Below, in pieces: positions 1 through 8,032 of a stretch of 64,000 bases of DNA. Origin of the DNA: Candidatus Cryptobacteroides choladohippi (GTDB taxonomy: Bacteria; Bacteroidota; Bacteroidia; Bacteroidales; UBA932); NCBI GenBank assembly GCA_018065985.1, contig JAGHSF010000010.1, positions 1-64,000 on the forward strand, given 5' to 3'. The notes under the pieces were generated by a model. The model was given only the letters and a program-made list of their open reading frames with translations. It did no database searches and was not told the origin of the DNA. How positions within the stretch are numbered: the first letter of the stretch is position 1; the number at the start of each line of letters is the position of its first letter. Position numbers and translations under genes: made by a program.

Positions 1-78
1 TTTTTATAAAGCATTTTTAATAGTTTTTGTGGCTATGGGCAATGGCGTCTTTGTCGATTTTTTGGAAAGCGTCAAGTG

Positions 79-984
79 CTATTTGTACAGCTCAACCATT
101 CGAGCAGTTTGCCCCTTGATCTCCTCCACCAGCCACTCCGGTTCCAGAACCTGAATATTCGGACCCTTGGCCAGCAGTGCAGGATAGAAGTCTGCAGATA
201 TGCGGAAATGGTATTCGAAGTCGGTGTAGCCGTCGTCTGATGCAAGTTCGGTTTGGGAACTGTGCAGCGGAAGATCACGGAGGTAATATGGTTCACTGCC
301 GTATGCTCTGATGACAATGCGTTCGAGCTTCGCGTCCGGCTTGGTGACAATGCCATAACTCTCGGCAAAGAAAGCATGAGCATCAAAATCTGGGTCTATT
401 TCAAAGCTTTGGTTAGTGAGTTCAATAGACTGTATGCGATCAAATGAGATGACATAGAGTGTTCCGCGCTGAAGGTGCTTTACAAGTCCATACCAGCGGC
501 AATTAAAGAGCTTGATACAGTATGGATCAACGATTCGGTCAGAGACTTCATCTGCACCATATCGACGATACCGGACTCTGATGCGATGGCCGGACTTCAT
601 GGCATCGATGAAAATGCCGAGCTCAGAGCCACTGGATGGGACCGATTCCAGCAGAATCCTGTCATGAACGCCGACGGACTCACTGAGAAGTGTGCTGACA
701 CCGAGAGTCGATAGCATCCAATTCTGGATGGAGTCATTGAGCAGTTCATGGTCATTGACTATGCTGTATTTGTAGTCGTTGTGGACATCGCATTCGATGA
801 CGATACCGAACATGTCTTGAATTGCCTCTTTGTGGCGCACAAACGTGCTGCGTGAGAGATGGTGACCATCTGACAGTGTTGTCTGGAGCCATCGCTGGTT
901 AAGATCATCGAGGGTGATGCCTCCGGAGCGTCGGATAGTGGTCACGAGCCAGAGGTATTGCTGGAAGATTTTGTGGGGATGCAT
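79..984 (-). CDS. WYL-domain transcriptional regulator
   Basis: This is a WYL-domain DNA-binding regulator, a family whose members bind a ligand or nucleic-acid signal and often control defence or mobile-element genes. Of 301 residues, about 1-75 form a winged helix-turn-helix (SRSTFVRHKEAIQDMFGI), about 120-195 the WYL fold (RIRVRYRRYGADE, then RWYGLVKH), and the rest a C-terminal WCX-like part. I chose the ATG at 984 (MHPHKI) over a TTG ten codons upstream, because the upstream stretch coincides with a TAnnTTTG promoter box. The gene is alone on its strand and faces the structured RNA at 1084 divergently. Third codon positions are more A/T rich than in the core genes to the right, fitting an accessory block. 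Its target and ligand cannot be read from the sequence. Confidence 0.85.
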   Translation of the reverse strand: MHPHKIFQQYLWLVTTIRRSGGITLDDLNQRWLQTTLSDGHHLSRSTFVRHKEAIQDMFGIVIECDVHNDYKYSIVNDHELLNDSIQNWMLSTLGVSTLLSESVGVHDRILLESVPSSGSELGIFIDAMKSGHRIRVRYRRYGADEVSDRIVDPYCIKLFNCRWYGLVKHLQRGTLYVISFDRIQSIELTNQSFEIDPDFDAHAFFAESYGIVTKPDAKLERIVIRAYGSEPYYLRDLPLHSSQTELASDDGYTDFEYHFRISADFYPALLAKGPNIQVLEPEWLVEEIKGQTARMVELYK

Positions 985-1011
985 GAAGGATTGTTGGTTG
1001 ATTACTATACA

Positions 1012-1019
1012 CAAATTTA
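1012..1019 (-). promoter_or_regulatory. -7 box for the WYL regulator
   Basis: TAAATTTG on the minus strand matches the Bacteroidetes -7 consensus TAnnTTTG and lies 28 bp before the chosen ATG. No good -33 element is visible at the usual spacing, so the call rests on the box alone. Confidence 0.4.
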
Positions 1020-1069
1020 CAAAAGTGACGGATTTTGAAGGATATTGAAGGCACTCTCAAAAAAATACG

Positions 1070-1077
1070 TAAATTTG
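1070..1077 (+). promoter_or_regulatory. -7 box for the structured RNA or leader
   Basis: TAAATTTG on the plus strand matches TAnnTTTG. A TTG at 1045-1047 lies 22 bp upstream, slightly more than the usual 19-21. Transcription would start near 1084, at the 5' side of a hairpin. Confidence 0.45.
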
Positions 1078-1083
1078 TGATGA

Positions 1084-1300
1084 GTTTCTACGGAGACTCA
1101 AAGACATAGATTTTTAGGTATTTCCTATTTGCAGTAGTTCACCGAATCTCGCCAGGACTCAGGTCAACAAAATTTATCTACAGTGCATATGGGGACCACA
1201 CTCATACGGTTAGTATGGGCGTTGATCTCTGCACTCAGTAGATATGTTTCTGGCGAGGCATGGTGAAAGGCGTAGAGGGAGTCCTTACTAACCTTTTTTT
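1084..1300 (+). ncRNA. candidate structured RNA or leader with pseudoknots and terminator
   Basis: This stretch has no convincing ORF but many mutually consistent complementary segments. A hairpin at 1082-1099 has a UACG tetraloop of the UNCG class. CTCGCCAG (1148-1155) pairs perfectly with 1250-1257. Segment 1176-1187 pairs with 1230-1243 over 12 bp with a 2-nt bulge. CTCATAC (1201-1207) pairs with 1213-1219 and leaves the loop GGTTA, which is complementary to 1289-1293. GACTC (1156-1160), enclosed by the outer helix, is complementary to GAGTC (1279-1283). The last two would be pseudoknots. The segment ends in CTAACC and seven T residues (1294-1300), like an intrinsic terminator. It is either a small RNA of about 215 nt or a regulated leader of the gene at 1337. 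I do not recognise it as a known class. Confidence 0.5.
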
Positions 1301-1336
1301 CATACATTAAACGACATTACCTAGCACAACAGCCAG

Positions 1337-1861
1337 ATGACAATAGAAAAACTCGACAAACAGCTTCAGAAGGTGTTCGATACCGATGTAGACGACAAGT
1401 TCATAGAATTCTGCAACAAGTTCATACCACAATATCCAGTAGCCCCAGAATATGCTGATGCCATGAGCCAATATCTCGAAAGGTGTCAGGATGCGATTGT
1501 GACGTTCTGCGGAGGATATAAAGATAAACTTGGACCGATCGTTGACTATGCTAATCAGATGAAGAAAAGAGAAGTCGAGTCCGGTCGCTGGATAGACGAC
1601 GAACCCCGGATGTCTTTAGCATCTATTCACATTGCAAGGTGCGCAAGTGATACTATGAGTGATGGCGGTATGCCACTGGACAACACCAATAACCTGATGC
1701 TGTGCATAGGGCTGTTCACATACGCGACTATTGCCTGTAATGATTGTTTCAAAGCGGAGGATTTCAGGTATATTTTCTGTCGTGCATGGTGGGTTTACTT
1801 TGGGAAGTTCCTCAGTGAACCTGTTGAGATTATCATTAGTGATGGCGATATGCTGTCGTAG
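1337..1861 (+). CDS. hypothetical protein downstream of structured leader
   Basis: I do not recognise this protein. It has 174 residues, is acidic, has no signal peptide or membrane segment, and is unusually rich in cysteine (nine, including FCGGYK, CNDCF and FCRAWW). The fold looks mainly helical. The ATG at 1337 lies 36 nt after the T-run of the structured RNA, so the gene may be expressed by read-through of that terminator. It is followed by a GC-rich hairpin block and faces the amidase gene. Base composition is like the WYL regulator and unlike the core genes, which suggests it arrived with the accessory block. Confidence 0.6.
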   Translation: MTIEKLDKQLQKVFDTDVDDKFIEFCNKFIPQYPVAPEYADAMSQYLERCQDAIVTFCGGYKDKLGPIVDYANQMKKREVESGRWIDDEPRMSLASIHIARCASDTMSDGGMPLDNTNNLMLCIGLFTYATIACNDCFKAEDFRYIFCRAWWVYFGKFLSEPVEIIISDGDMLS

Positions 1862-1890
1862 TCTCGACCATTTCTTCTCATAACATATTA

Positions 1891-2043
1891 CTCCGGAGTG
1901 CTGCCAGGCAGGCAGCGGCCGGCGGGAGGAGGCCCTTTGGGCTGAGGCCCCCGCACCGCCGGACCGCAAGCGCCGCGTGCGCTTATGCGCGGCGCTGGTG
2001 CCTCTAATCTGGAGAGCCGCTGGCTGGCGTATTTGCCAGCGGC
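1891..2043. repeat. GC-rich block of four consecutive hairpins
   Basis: Between two convergent genes lie four stem-loops: 1900-1905 with 1911-1916 (GCTGCC/GGCAGC), 1919-1925 with 1956-1962 (CCGGCGG/CCGCCGG), 1970-1977 with 1988-1995 (GCGCCGCG/CGCGGCGC), and 2016-2024 with 2035-2043 (GCCGCTGGC/GCCAGCGGC). The last lies just after the amidase stop codon and could end transcription from both sides. The 11-mer GAGTGCTGCCA (1896-1906) recurs in the palindromic element at 52809-52910. Confidence 0.6.
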
Positions 2044-2048
2044 GGGGT

Positions 2049-2639
2049 TTATCGGTTCAAATACTCAATGATTCCTTCTACATGAAGGTCAACGATGGCC
2101 TGCTTTCCTGCGCCACTCTCGAGGAACTTAAGATCATCTTCATTGGTGAAGAACAGATTCTCGGTCAGTACTGCAGGTGAGATAGTGTGCTTGAGGATGT
2201 AGAAGCCTTCCTCATAATCGATATCCCCGTCGGCGAAATCTCCACGCACGGCCTTTGACCCGAGATATTTCATGGCAGCTTTGGCCAGATCATCAGCGAG
2301 AAGGTCTGCTCTGGTTTGTCCTTTGGAGGTATAGATACTCCAGCCCCTTGCTTTGGTCCATTCACGGCCATTTCCGAAGGCGTTGGCATGGATGCTGACC
2401 AAGATTACATTTTGTTTGCCGAGCGCCTGAGAATAGGCATTTGCGCGTCTGCATCGTTCCGCAAGCGGTACATCGTCGTCCTCCTCTACGAGAAGTTCGG
2501 CATCATAGCCTCGATCACGAAGGTCGGCTACGATACGATTCGCAATTTCACGGTTGAATTTGAATTCGAGAAAGCGTCCGTCCGGACTGCGTTTGCCAGG
2601 TGTGTTCTCACCATGGCCATTGTCAATTAAGATTTTCAT
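2049..2639 (-). CDS. N-acetylmuramoyl-L-alanine amidase (Amidase_3)
   Basis: This Zn-dependent amidase would cut the bond between N-acetylmuramic acid and L-alanine in peptidoglycan. The 196 residues are just the catalytic domain. The metal ligands expected for the Amidase_3 family are visible: His9 (DNGHG), Glu25 (FLEFKFN), His84 (VSIHANA), with catalytic Glu160 (LTENLFF). There is no signal peptide or wall-binding domain, so it is not a standard secreted cell-division amidase. Such bare amidases are common in Bacteroidales prophages and integrative elements, where a holin or lysis releases them. That fits its place in the accessory block next to tRNA-Cys, but no other phage genes are seen here. 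Confidence 0.88.
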   Translation of the reverse strand: MKILIDNGHGENTPGKRSPDGRFLEFKFNREIANRIVADLRDRGYDAELLVEEDDDVPLAERCRRANAYSQALGKQNVILVSIHANAFGNGREWTKARGWSIYTSKGQTRADLLADDLAKAAMKYLGSKAVRGDFADGDIDYEEGFYILKHTISPAVLTENLFFTNEDDLKFLESGAGKQAIVDLHVEGIIEYLNR

Positions 2640-2698
2640 AGTAGGTGTAGTTTGATGGTTTTTACTACAGCCCTACGATTCCGGATGCAAAGTTACGA

Positions 2699-2861
2699 CA
2701 TTGCTACATTATTCGCCAAACATTGCTACAGCTCCAGAATAAATTGCTACCTTTGCATAGAACACATGTCCATAGAAACATCGTGTTTAAATTACCTACG
2801 GGCTTCAGGAGGCACTTTTGCACTTGAAGCCCATTTTATTTGTAGCAATGTTGTAGCAATG
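2699..2861. repeat. cluster of five TTGCTACA-type repeats
   Basis: Three direct copies of (A)TTGCTAC(A) start at 2701, 2723 and 2744, spaced 22 and 21 bp. Two inverted copies (TGTAGCAATG) lie at 2841-2850 and 2852-2861, spaced 11 bp. Spacing by one or two helical turns suggests a protein-binding array such as integrase arm sites or an operator. The array lies about 50 bp from the 3' end of tRNA-Cys. Apart from it and the two hairpins listed, the 2640-2908 gap holds no gene I can support. Confidence 0.5.
2800..2832 (+). terminator. possible terminator hairpin inside the repeat array
   Basis: GGGCTTCA (2800-2807) and TGAAGCCC (2825-2832) form an 8-bp stem, followed by ATTTTATTT. A TACCTTTG box at 2748-2755 upstream could start a transcript of about 75 nt ending here. 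The evidence is weak. Confidence 0.3.
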
Positions 2862-2872
2862 TCTAGAAACGA

Positions 2873-2905
2873 GAAATGCCCCTGGAGTGCGTCCAGAGGC
2901 ATTTC
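2873..2905 (-). terminator. hairpin directly 3' of tRNA-Cys
   Basis: GAAATGCC (2873-2880) pairs with GGCATTTC (2898-2905) and CTGGA (2882-2886) with TCCAG (2892-2896), giving a 13-bp stem with one mismatch. It starts 4 nt after the mature tRNA end and probably stops or processes the tRNA transcript. The U-run on the minus strand is poor. Confidence 0.5.
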
Positions 2906-2908
2906 TTG

Positions 2909-2979
2909 AGGTGCGTAGCGGAATCGAACCACTGTGACAGGTTTTGCAGACCTGCGCCTAGCCACTCGGCCAACGCACC
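2909..2979 (-). tRNA. tRNA-Cys (GCA anticodon)
   Basis: The minus strand folds as a 71-nt tRNA. The 7-bp acceptor stem is GGTGCGT with ACGCACC, the anticodon loop is CTGCAAA with anticodon GCA, and the T loop reads GGTTCGATTCC. The discriminator base is U73, as expected for cysteine tRNAs. CCA is not encoded. It is the only tRNA seen in the window and lies at the border between the accessory block and the glycan locus. Confidence 0.95.
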
Positions 2980-2989
2980 GTCGGGAATG

Positions 2990-3020
2990 CAAAGATACTC
3001 CAAAAATCTTAAATTCCAAA
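2990..3020 (-). promoter_or_regulatory. promoter of tRNA-Cys
   Basis: On the minus strand TTTG (3017-3020), 19 bp, then TATCTTTG (2990-2997) match the Bacteroidetes consensus exactly. Transcription would start about 5 nt before the tRNA. Confidence 0.7.
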
Positions 3021-3042
3021 AATGTTTGCAAGTAATAACAAA

Positions 3043-3062
3043 GGCCGACCAAACGGTCGGCC
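3043..3062 (-). terminator. terminator of the glycan operon
   Basis: GGCCGACC and GGTCGGCC form a perfect 8-bp stem with a 4-nt loop, followed on the minus strand by TTTGTT. It lies just after the last gene of the minus-strand operon. Confidence 0.8.
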
Positions 3063-3089
3063 TCCTGAAATGTTCAGCTTGGTATGGGA

Positions 3090-3662
3090 TTAGAATCTCC
3101 AGCCCACTGCTGCATATGCTGCGTTTGACTTGCAGTTGAAGTCCTTGTCCTTGCTGAGGTTGATGAATCCGTTCTGCAGACCGATTCCGAAGGTGAGGTG
3201 CTTCTTGAGGGTGATCACGATCTCTGAATCAAAGCCGAAGTCGAACTTCTTCATTCCCTGAGGTCCGTCGAAAGGACTGGTCTCGACTTTTGCCACTGTG
3301 GTCTTTCCGCCAACTGCGTATCCTGCATAGAAACCTACATAGGGGGTGATCATCAGGTCTCCGAAGTTGAGGTTGTAGTATGCGTGGAAGGGGATGTCGA
3401 GGTTGCTGATGCTCATCTTGGAATTGATGTCCTTGTTTGTGATCTTGTGCATGCGGAACTCGAAACCTGCGTCGAAACCGCCCTCTCCGAATGCGCCGAA
3501 CTCATACATGACCTTGAGTTCGGGAGTCACATTCGCGGTGTGGTCGCTGTTGATTGAGACTTTGTAGTTGCCGATGCCTGCACCAGCCTCGATACGGAGC
3601 TGTGCCTTTGCGCTGAAGGCTGATGCAGCGATCAGCGCGATGATTGTAAGAACTTTTTTCAT
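3090..3662 (-). CDS. outer-membrane beta-barrel protein
   Basis: This 190-residue protein has a clear signal peptide (MKKVLTIIALIAASAFSAKA, cut before Gln21) followed by alternating beta strands and a C-terminal aromatic end (VGWRF). That is the pattern of a small outer-membrane barrel of the porin/OmpW-like type. It is the last gene of a four-gene operon and starts 4 nt after the GH2 stop codon. Its role, perhaps a structural barrel or a narrow channel for released sugars, is inferred only from context. No SusC/SusD pair accompanies it. Confidence 0.75.
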   Translation of the reverse strand: MKKVLTIIALIAASAFSAKAQLRIEAGAGIGNYKVSINSDHTANVTPELKVMYEFGAFGEGGFDAGFEFRMHKITNKDINSKMSISNLDIPFHAYYNLNFGDLMITPYVGFYAGYAVGGKTTVAKVETSPFDGPQGMKKFDFGFDSEIVITLKKHLTFGIGLQNGFINLSKDKDFNCKSNAAYAAVGWRF

Positions 3663-3666
3663 AATA

Positions 3667-5541
3667 TTACTTTATACTGTTGATTACACTTGTGTTTGCC
3701 TCATTGATGACCTTGAAGTCGAACTTCTCGACCTTGCGGTCATAGGTCATGAGACCGTTGAGTTCGCCTTCGCAGTCTGTGGTCTGTGTATATACCGCTG
3801 CAGAGCATCCGGTCTTGATGAAGGTCTTCAGGAGTTCTGCATACTCCACGTAGTTGTTCTGAGCCTCCTCGGCTTCCTTGAGACCGCCGTAACCCCAGCC
3901 GTTGTTCTCGTTCCATGTGTGGCCGGGAACAGCACGTCCGATTCCGCCGTATTCACCAAGAACCATGACGAACTTGGACTCGAAGGCGTTCATTGCGGGC
4001 TGCGGGTAGTGGTGGACGTCGATGATGTCGCCTGCAAAGAAGTAGTTGCCGCCGGATGACTCGTTCACGAGTCGGGTAGGGTCCTGCTCCCTTGTGAACT
4101 CCACAACCTTCCTGGTGTCGAACTGGCCCCATGCCTCGTTGAAGGGTACCCATACCACGATGCTGGGGAAGTGCTTGAACTGGTTTATGATCTCTGCCCA
4201 TTCGCGGTAGAAGTTGTCTTTCCACTGCTTGGGTATATTGGCCTCGGTGGCGCCGATGAAGCTGTCGCTTGTCCAGTGATGCTGCTGATGCTTCACTACC
4301 TCCTCGCTGCGGCCCGTATCTTCGGCGCTGGCGCCGTCGGCAATTGCAGGCATGTCCTGCCATACCACGATTCCGAGCACGTCGCACCAGTAGTACCAGC
4401 GTGAGGGCTCGACCTTGGTGTGCTTGCGTATCATGTTGAAGCCCATTTCCTTGGTCTTCTCGATATCGAAGCGGAGAGCTTCGTCGCAAGGTGCCGTGTA
4501 GAGGCCGTCAGGCCACCAGCCCTGGTCGAGGGGGCCCATCTGGAACATCACCTCGTTGTTGAGGGCGATGCGCTTGTATCCGTTTATGTTCTTGCTGTCG
4601 CGCTTGACCGAGATCTTGCGGCATGCGGTGTATCCGTCAACTGCGTCGATGACCTTGCCGGCACGCTCGATGCTTGCGCTGAGCTTGTACAGGAAGGGGG
4701 AGTCGGGGCTCCAGAGTTTCATGTCGGCAACAGGGAGGGTCACCTCTGTGCCCTCAGCCTCGGCAACGACCTTGCTGCCGTCGATGAGCCTGACGCTGAT
4801 CTTGTCGCCTGTCTTAAGGGCTTCAGAGGCCACTTTGACGCTTACTGTCTTGCTGTCGATGTCGGATGTTGCGTATACGTCTGTGATGTGGGTGCTCTGT
4901 ACAGGCTCCATCCACACTGTCTGCCAGATTCCGCTGACGGGAGTGTACCAGATGCTGCGAGGGTTGGTCCACTGCTTGCCGCGGGGCTGATATGCGTGGT
5001 CGGTGGCATCCATCACCTTCACGCGGAGGGTCTGCTTGCCCGACTTTCTGAGGTAGGGGGTGATGTCGAATGAGAACTCTGCGTATCCGCCCTGGTGCAT
5101 TCCGGCCTTCTGGCCGTTCACCCAGACTTCAGCCTGCCAGTCCACAGCCTCGAAGTGCAGGATTACGTTCCTGCCCTTCCAGTTTGAAGGGATGCTGAAG
5201 GTCCTCTCGTACCAGAGAGCCTGGTTGTCGGCAAGGCTGCGTCCTACGCCGGAAAGCGATGATTCGACTGCGAACGGAACCAGAATCTGGCCCTCGGCTG
5301 TGAAGCAGTCCGCTTCAGCGGGGGTGATGGCATAGTTCCACAGTCCGTTGAGGTTCATCCATTCGCTGCGGACCATCTGCGGACGGGGATATTCGGCCCA
5401 TACGTTTGAGGGGTCGATCTTCTCTGCCCATGAGGTCTTGATCTTGTCGCCGGCAGGAGCCCAGGCAGGTGCCTTTGATGCTGCAGATGCGTTGGCTGCA
5501 AGTGCAAGCAGCAGCAGTGTTGTGGTGATTGTCTTTCTCAT
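3667..5541 (-). CDS. GH2 family glycoside hydrolase, secreted
   Basis: This 624-residue enzyme belongs to glycoside hydrolase family 2 (beta-galactosidase, beta-glucuronidase and relatives) and should act in the periplasm. A signal peptide covers about 1-20. Then come the sugar-binding jelly roll (about 50-215), an immunoglobulin-like domain (about 215-310) and the TIM barrel. Glu469 (FNEAWG) is the expected acid/base and Glu530 (LGEYGG) the expected nucleophile. It is shorter than LacZ and lacks the large C-terminal domains. It starts 2 nt after the WYL regulator in the same operon. The exact substrate cannot be set from the sequence; the divergent GH29 gene suggests a fucosylated host or plant glycan. 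Confidence 0.88.
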   Translation of the reverse strand: MRKTITTTLLLLALAANASAASKAPAWAPAGDKIKTSWAEKIDPSNVWAEYPRPQMVRSEWMNLNGLWNYAITPAEADCFTAEGQILVPFAVESSLSGVGRSLADNQALWYERTFSIPSNWKGRNVILHFEAVDWQAEVWVNGQKAGMHQGGYAEFSFDITPYLRKSGKQTLRVKVMDATDHAYQPRGKQWTNPRSIWYTPVSGIWQTVWMEPVQSTHITDVYATSDIDSKTVSVKVASEALKTGDKISVRLIDGSKVVAEAEGTEVTLPVADMKLWSPDSPFLYKLSASIERAGKVIDAVDGYTACRKISVKRDSKNINGYKRIALNNEVMFQMGPLDQGWWPDGLYTAPCDEALRFDIEKTKEMGFNMIRKHTKVEPSRWYYWCDVLGIVVWQDMPAIADGASAEDTGRSEEVVKHQQHHWTSDSFIGATEANIPKQWKDNFYREWAEIINQFKHFPSIVVWVPFNEAWGQFDTRKVVEFTREQDPTRLVNESSGGNYFFAGDIIDVHHYPQPAMNAFESKFVMVLGEYGGIGRAVPGHTWNENNGWGYGGLKEAEEAQNNYVEYAELLKTFIKTGCSAAVYTQTTDCEGELNGLMTYDRKVEKFDFKVINEANTSVINSIK

Positions 5542-5543
5542 GT

Positions 5544-6464
5544 CTATTTGCTTTGTGTGAATTTCGGTATGATGTGCTGTGCCGCCACAGAACTTATGTA
5601 TTCCTTCAGTTTTTCGCCCTTGAGTATCTCGACCTCCTCACACAGGCCAAGCACGAAGCGGCCTGCGCCCTGGACCTTGGCCATGCCGGTCTCAAGTATC
5701 CAGAATCCGTCATCCTGGCGTATGTCCTTTTCGGCCAGGGGATGCTCCTCGATGAGAAGGTTCTTTGCCAGGCCGGACATCCTGAGGATGATTGTCTCTA
5801 TGGGCTCGCCCGACATTCCGAACACGTCGGACGGCTCTTCATAGTGCCTGTCTTCCGCGGTCCAGGGGTCGTTCAGCAGAACGGTTTCGCCTATGCGGCT
5901 CACTTTGAATACCTTGTTTCTGTCGTCCTCGAGGTCGAAGGCCCATACGCCTATGAAGTTCGACGTGAAGGAGAACGGCTCCACGAGCCTGTCCCGGACC
6001 TGGCGCGAGTGCCCTGATTCGTAGTTCCTGAGTATGGTTTTCTTCTTGTATCTTATGGCCTTGGAGAGGTTGTCGATGTTCAGGGCGTTGCTCTGGTTGT
6101 CGACGAAGTTGCGGACCGAGGTTGAGTCGTAGATGGACGACAGCTTGCGGTGCAGGCCTGCCTTCAGGGAATTGGTCTGGTCAAGGTGCTCGATGAGGCT
6201 GTTCACCAGATAGGCTTCTTCCTTCGAGAAATAGATCAGGTTCTCAAGATTGCTGCAGTGTGGCGACATCTGCGCGATCTTGAATACGCCGCTGTCCTTC
6301 TTCTCGACGACGAAGCCTGCGTCCTTGAATGTCTCGACGTATCTGTAGAACGTCCTGCGGGACATCTCAAGGGTGCTGCACAGTTCCGCGATCCTGTAGT
6401 CCCGCGGACCTGACATCAGCTGGATCAGCCTGAGAAACCTCTCGACCTTGGCCTGTTCCGTCAT
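5544..6464 (-). CDS. WYL-domain regulator inside the glycan operon
   Basis: The 306-residue protein has an N-terminal winged helix-turn-helix (about 5-60, IAELCSTLEMSRRTFYRYVE) and a WYL domain at about 125-200 (FSFTSNFIGVWAFDLEDD, then KVFKVSRI). It lies between the PLC/DUF1080 lipoprotein gene (3 nt upstream) and GH2 (2 nt downstream), so it is co-transcribed with the enzymes. It probably controls this operon, and perhaps the divergent fucosidase, in response to a breakdown product. The binding site is unknown; the inverted repeat CTTTG-AAA-CAAAG at 8049-8061, in the shared promoter region, is a candidate. Confidence 0.85.
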   Translation of the reverse strand: MTEQAKVERFLRLIQLMSGPRDYRIAELCSTLEMSRRTFYRYVETFKDAGFVVEKKDSGVFKIAQMSPHCSNLENLIYFSKEEAYLVNSLIEHLDQTNSLKAGLHRKLSSIYDSTSVRNFVDNQSNALNIDNLSKAIRYKKKTILRNYESGHSRQVRDRLVEPFSFTSNFIGVWAFDLEDDRNKVFKVSRIGETVLLNDPWTAEDRHYEEPSDVFGMSGEPIETIILRMSGLAKNLLIEEHPLAEKDIRQDDGFWILETGMAKVQGAGRFVLGLCEEVEILKGEKLKEYISSVAAQHIIPKFTQSK

Positions 6465-6467
6465 CGG

Positions 6468-8027
6468 CTAAAGCTGCTTGAGGATCACGTTCCTGAACTG
6501 GATGGGACCACCCTCGCTCTGGAGTGCGATGTGGCCGCCGTTGGCCATGTCCCTGCATTCGTTGATGAACACGCCGTTGACGTAGGTGCTGATGTCGCCG
6601 TCTACTACGGTTATGACTGCCTTGTTCCACTCGCCGGGTTCCTTCTCGGCGGAGTCTGCCATGCGTTCCTTGCGGCCGATCTTGCCTTCAGGTGCCTCCA
6701 CGCCTTCGATCTTCGACCCTCCGAGGGCAAGGAACTGCCCTGCGTTGCCTGCCTGCAGCTGATGCTCCACGCAGTTGGGGAAAGGATTGGTGAGAGCCTT
6801 TATGTTAAGGAACACACCGCTGTTGGTGGGCTCTGCGGGCCAGCGCCATTCCACGCTGAGCTCGTAGTTCTCATACTCTTCAAGGGTGTACATGTATCCG
6901 AAGGGCTGGCCAGCGATCTCGATCACGCCGTCCTTGACCGAGAAAACGTCGGCAGCGGGAACTGCCGGGTCTGCAAGCACGAAATCCCAGCCTGTGAGGT
7001 CGGTGCCGTTGAAGAGCTGGATGCCGTCATCTGTGCCGGCTGCCGGCTTGAAGTTCCTTTCTATCACAAGACGGATGATCTCGTCTCCCATGTAGGCGGG
7101 ATCTCCTGCGTAATCGATCATGACACCTCCGAGAGGGCTGTTTCCCTTGTCTTCCGAAAGCCACTTGCAGACTTCGGGAGCCACAGCCTCGGCAAACTCG
7201 TGAGGGCGGGGAAGGCCGTCTCTGTTGAAATAGCCTGAAACGTGGTTGACGCCCCAGCATTCGCCCATGGCGCTTTTCCTTGCGAACTCTGCTGCATGCT
7301 TTGCGAACGATGCAGCCTTGCCTGTGCCGCAGGTGCCGTCATCATCCCAGCCGTAGTCGTCCTGGATGAAGATGCCTGCAGACTGTGTTCCGTCGGGGCT
7401 GACAATCGAGCACATGCCGTCCCAGCCTGTTGTATGGGCACCGCACCAGATGCGGCTGCCATAATCGTTGCGGTTGATCAGCAGAACTTTGCCTCTCATG
7501 TCGCCGACGCTCATGCCTGCCTTGAACGATTCCATGACCACACCCTGTGCGGCATATTTCCTCTCAAGGTTGCAGAGGCTGTCCTGAGCTGCGGCAAGCA
7601 CTTCGGGGGTGAAGTCGTTGTTCTCGATCCTGAAGACGATAATTGCAAACTCGGAAGGATTCTCGCGTACCTTGCCGGTGATTGCGGCAAGCGCTTCATC
7701 GGCAGAGACACCTGTGTTTGTGGTGCTGTGCATGATCATCATCCTGCTGAGGTCGTCGCCGTCGAATCCCGGGCGTATGTCGAAGAACCTGATGCCCTTG
7801 TCGAACTGCTCGGCCAGGGTGTAGCTCTGGGTGCAGTGCGCAAGATGCTGGACTGTGCCCTCCGGAATGCCGGAAGTGGCTGCGTCGTGGGCTCCGGGGA
7901 GTGACAGCTGCCATGCGGGGGTCTCGTCGGGAATGTCCGACATCCATGATTCAGGTTTGATGCTGTTGCTGCAGGCCGTGAGACCGGCCACTGCGCAGAT
8001 TATCGAAATCAGTACTGTATTTTTCAT
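6468..8027 (-). CDS. lipoprotein with PI-PLC-like and DUF1080 domains
   Basis: This 519-residue protein joins two modules. A lipoprotein signal ends at Cys19 (AGLTACSN), so it is membrane-anchored, probably on the outer membrane. Residues about 35-320 resemble the catalytic X domain of phosphatidylinositol-specific phospholipase C: His47 (PGAHDAA), Asp83 (RFFDIRPGF) and His100 (IMHSTT) sit where the family has its catalytic residues. Residues about 338-518 are DUF1080 (3-keto-disaccharide hydrolase fold; starts LFNGTDLTGWDF). It is first in an operon with a WYL regulator, GH2 and a barrel. The pairing suggests attack on a lipid-linked or inositol-containing glycan, but the substrate is a guess. 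Confidence 0.8.
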   Translation of the reverse strand: MKNTVLISIICAVAGLTACSNSIKPESWMSDIPDETPAWQLSLPGAHDAATSGIPEGTVQHLAHCTQSYTLAEQFDKGIRFFDIRPGFDGDDLSRMMIMHSTTNTGVSADEALAAITGKVRENPSEFAIIVFRIENNDFTPEVLAAAQDSLCNLERKYAAQGVVMESFKAGMSVGDMRGKVLLINRNDYGSRIWCGAHTTGWDGMCSIVSPDGTQSAGIFIQDDYGWDDDGTCGTGKAASFAKHAAEFARKSAMGECWGVNHVSGYFNRDGLPRPHEFAEAVAPEVCKWLSEDKGNSPLGGVMIDYAGDPAYMGDEIIRLVIERNFKPAAGTDDGIQLFNGTDLTGWDFVLADPAVPAADVFSVKDGVIEIAGQPFGYMYTLEEYENYELSVEWRWPAEPTNSGVFLNIKALTNPFPNCVEHQLQAGNAGQFLALGGSKIEGVEAPEGKIGRKERMADSAEKEPGEWNKAVITVVDGDISTYVNGVFINECRDMANGGHIALQSEGGPIQFRNVILKQL

Positions 8028-8032
8028 AATTA

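Noticed and set aside
1..78. A further gene at the left edge (ATG at 14 on the minus strand)
   Set aside because: Only four codons remain in the window, so nothing supports it.
1140..1300. The structured RNA as RNase P, 6S, SRP or tmRNA
   Set aside because: Length and conserved core sequences of those RNAs are absent.
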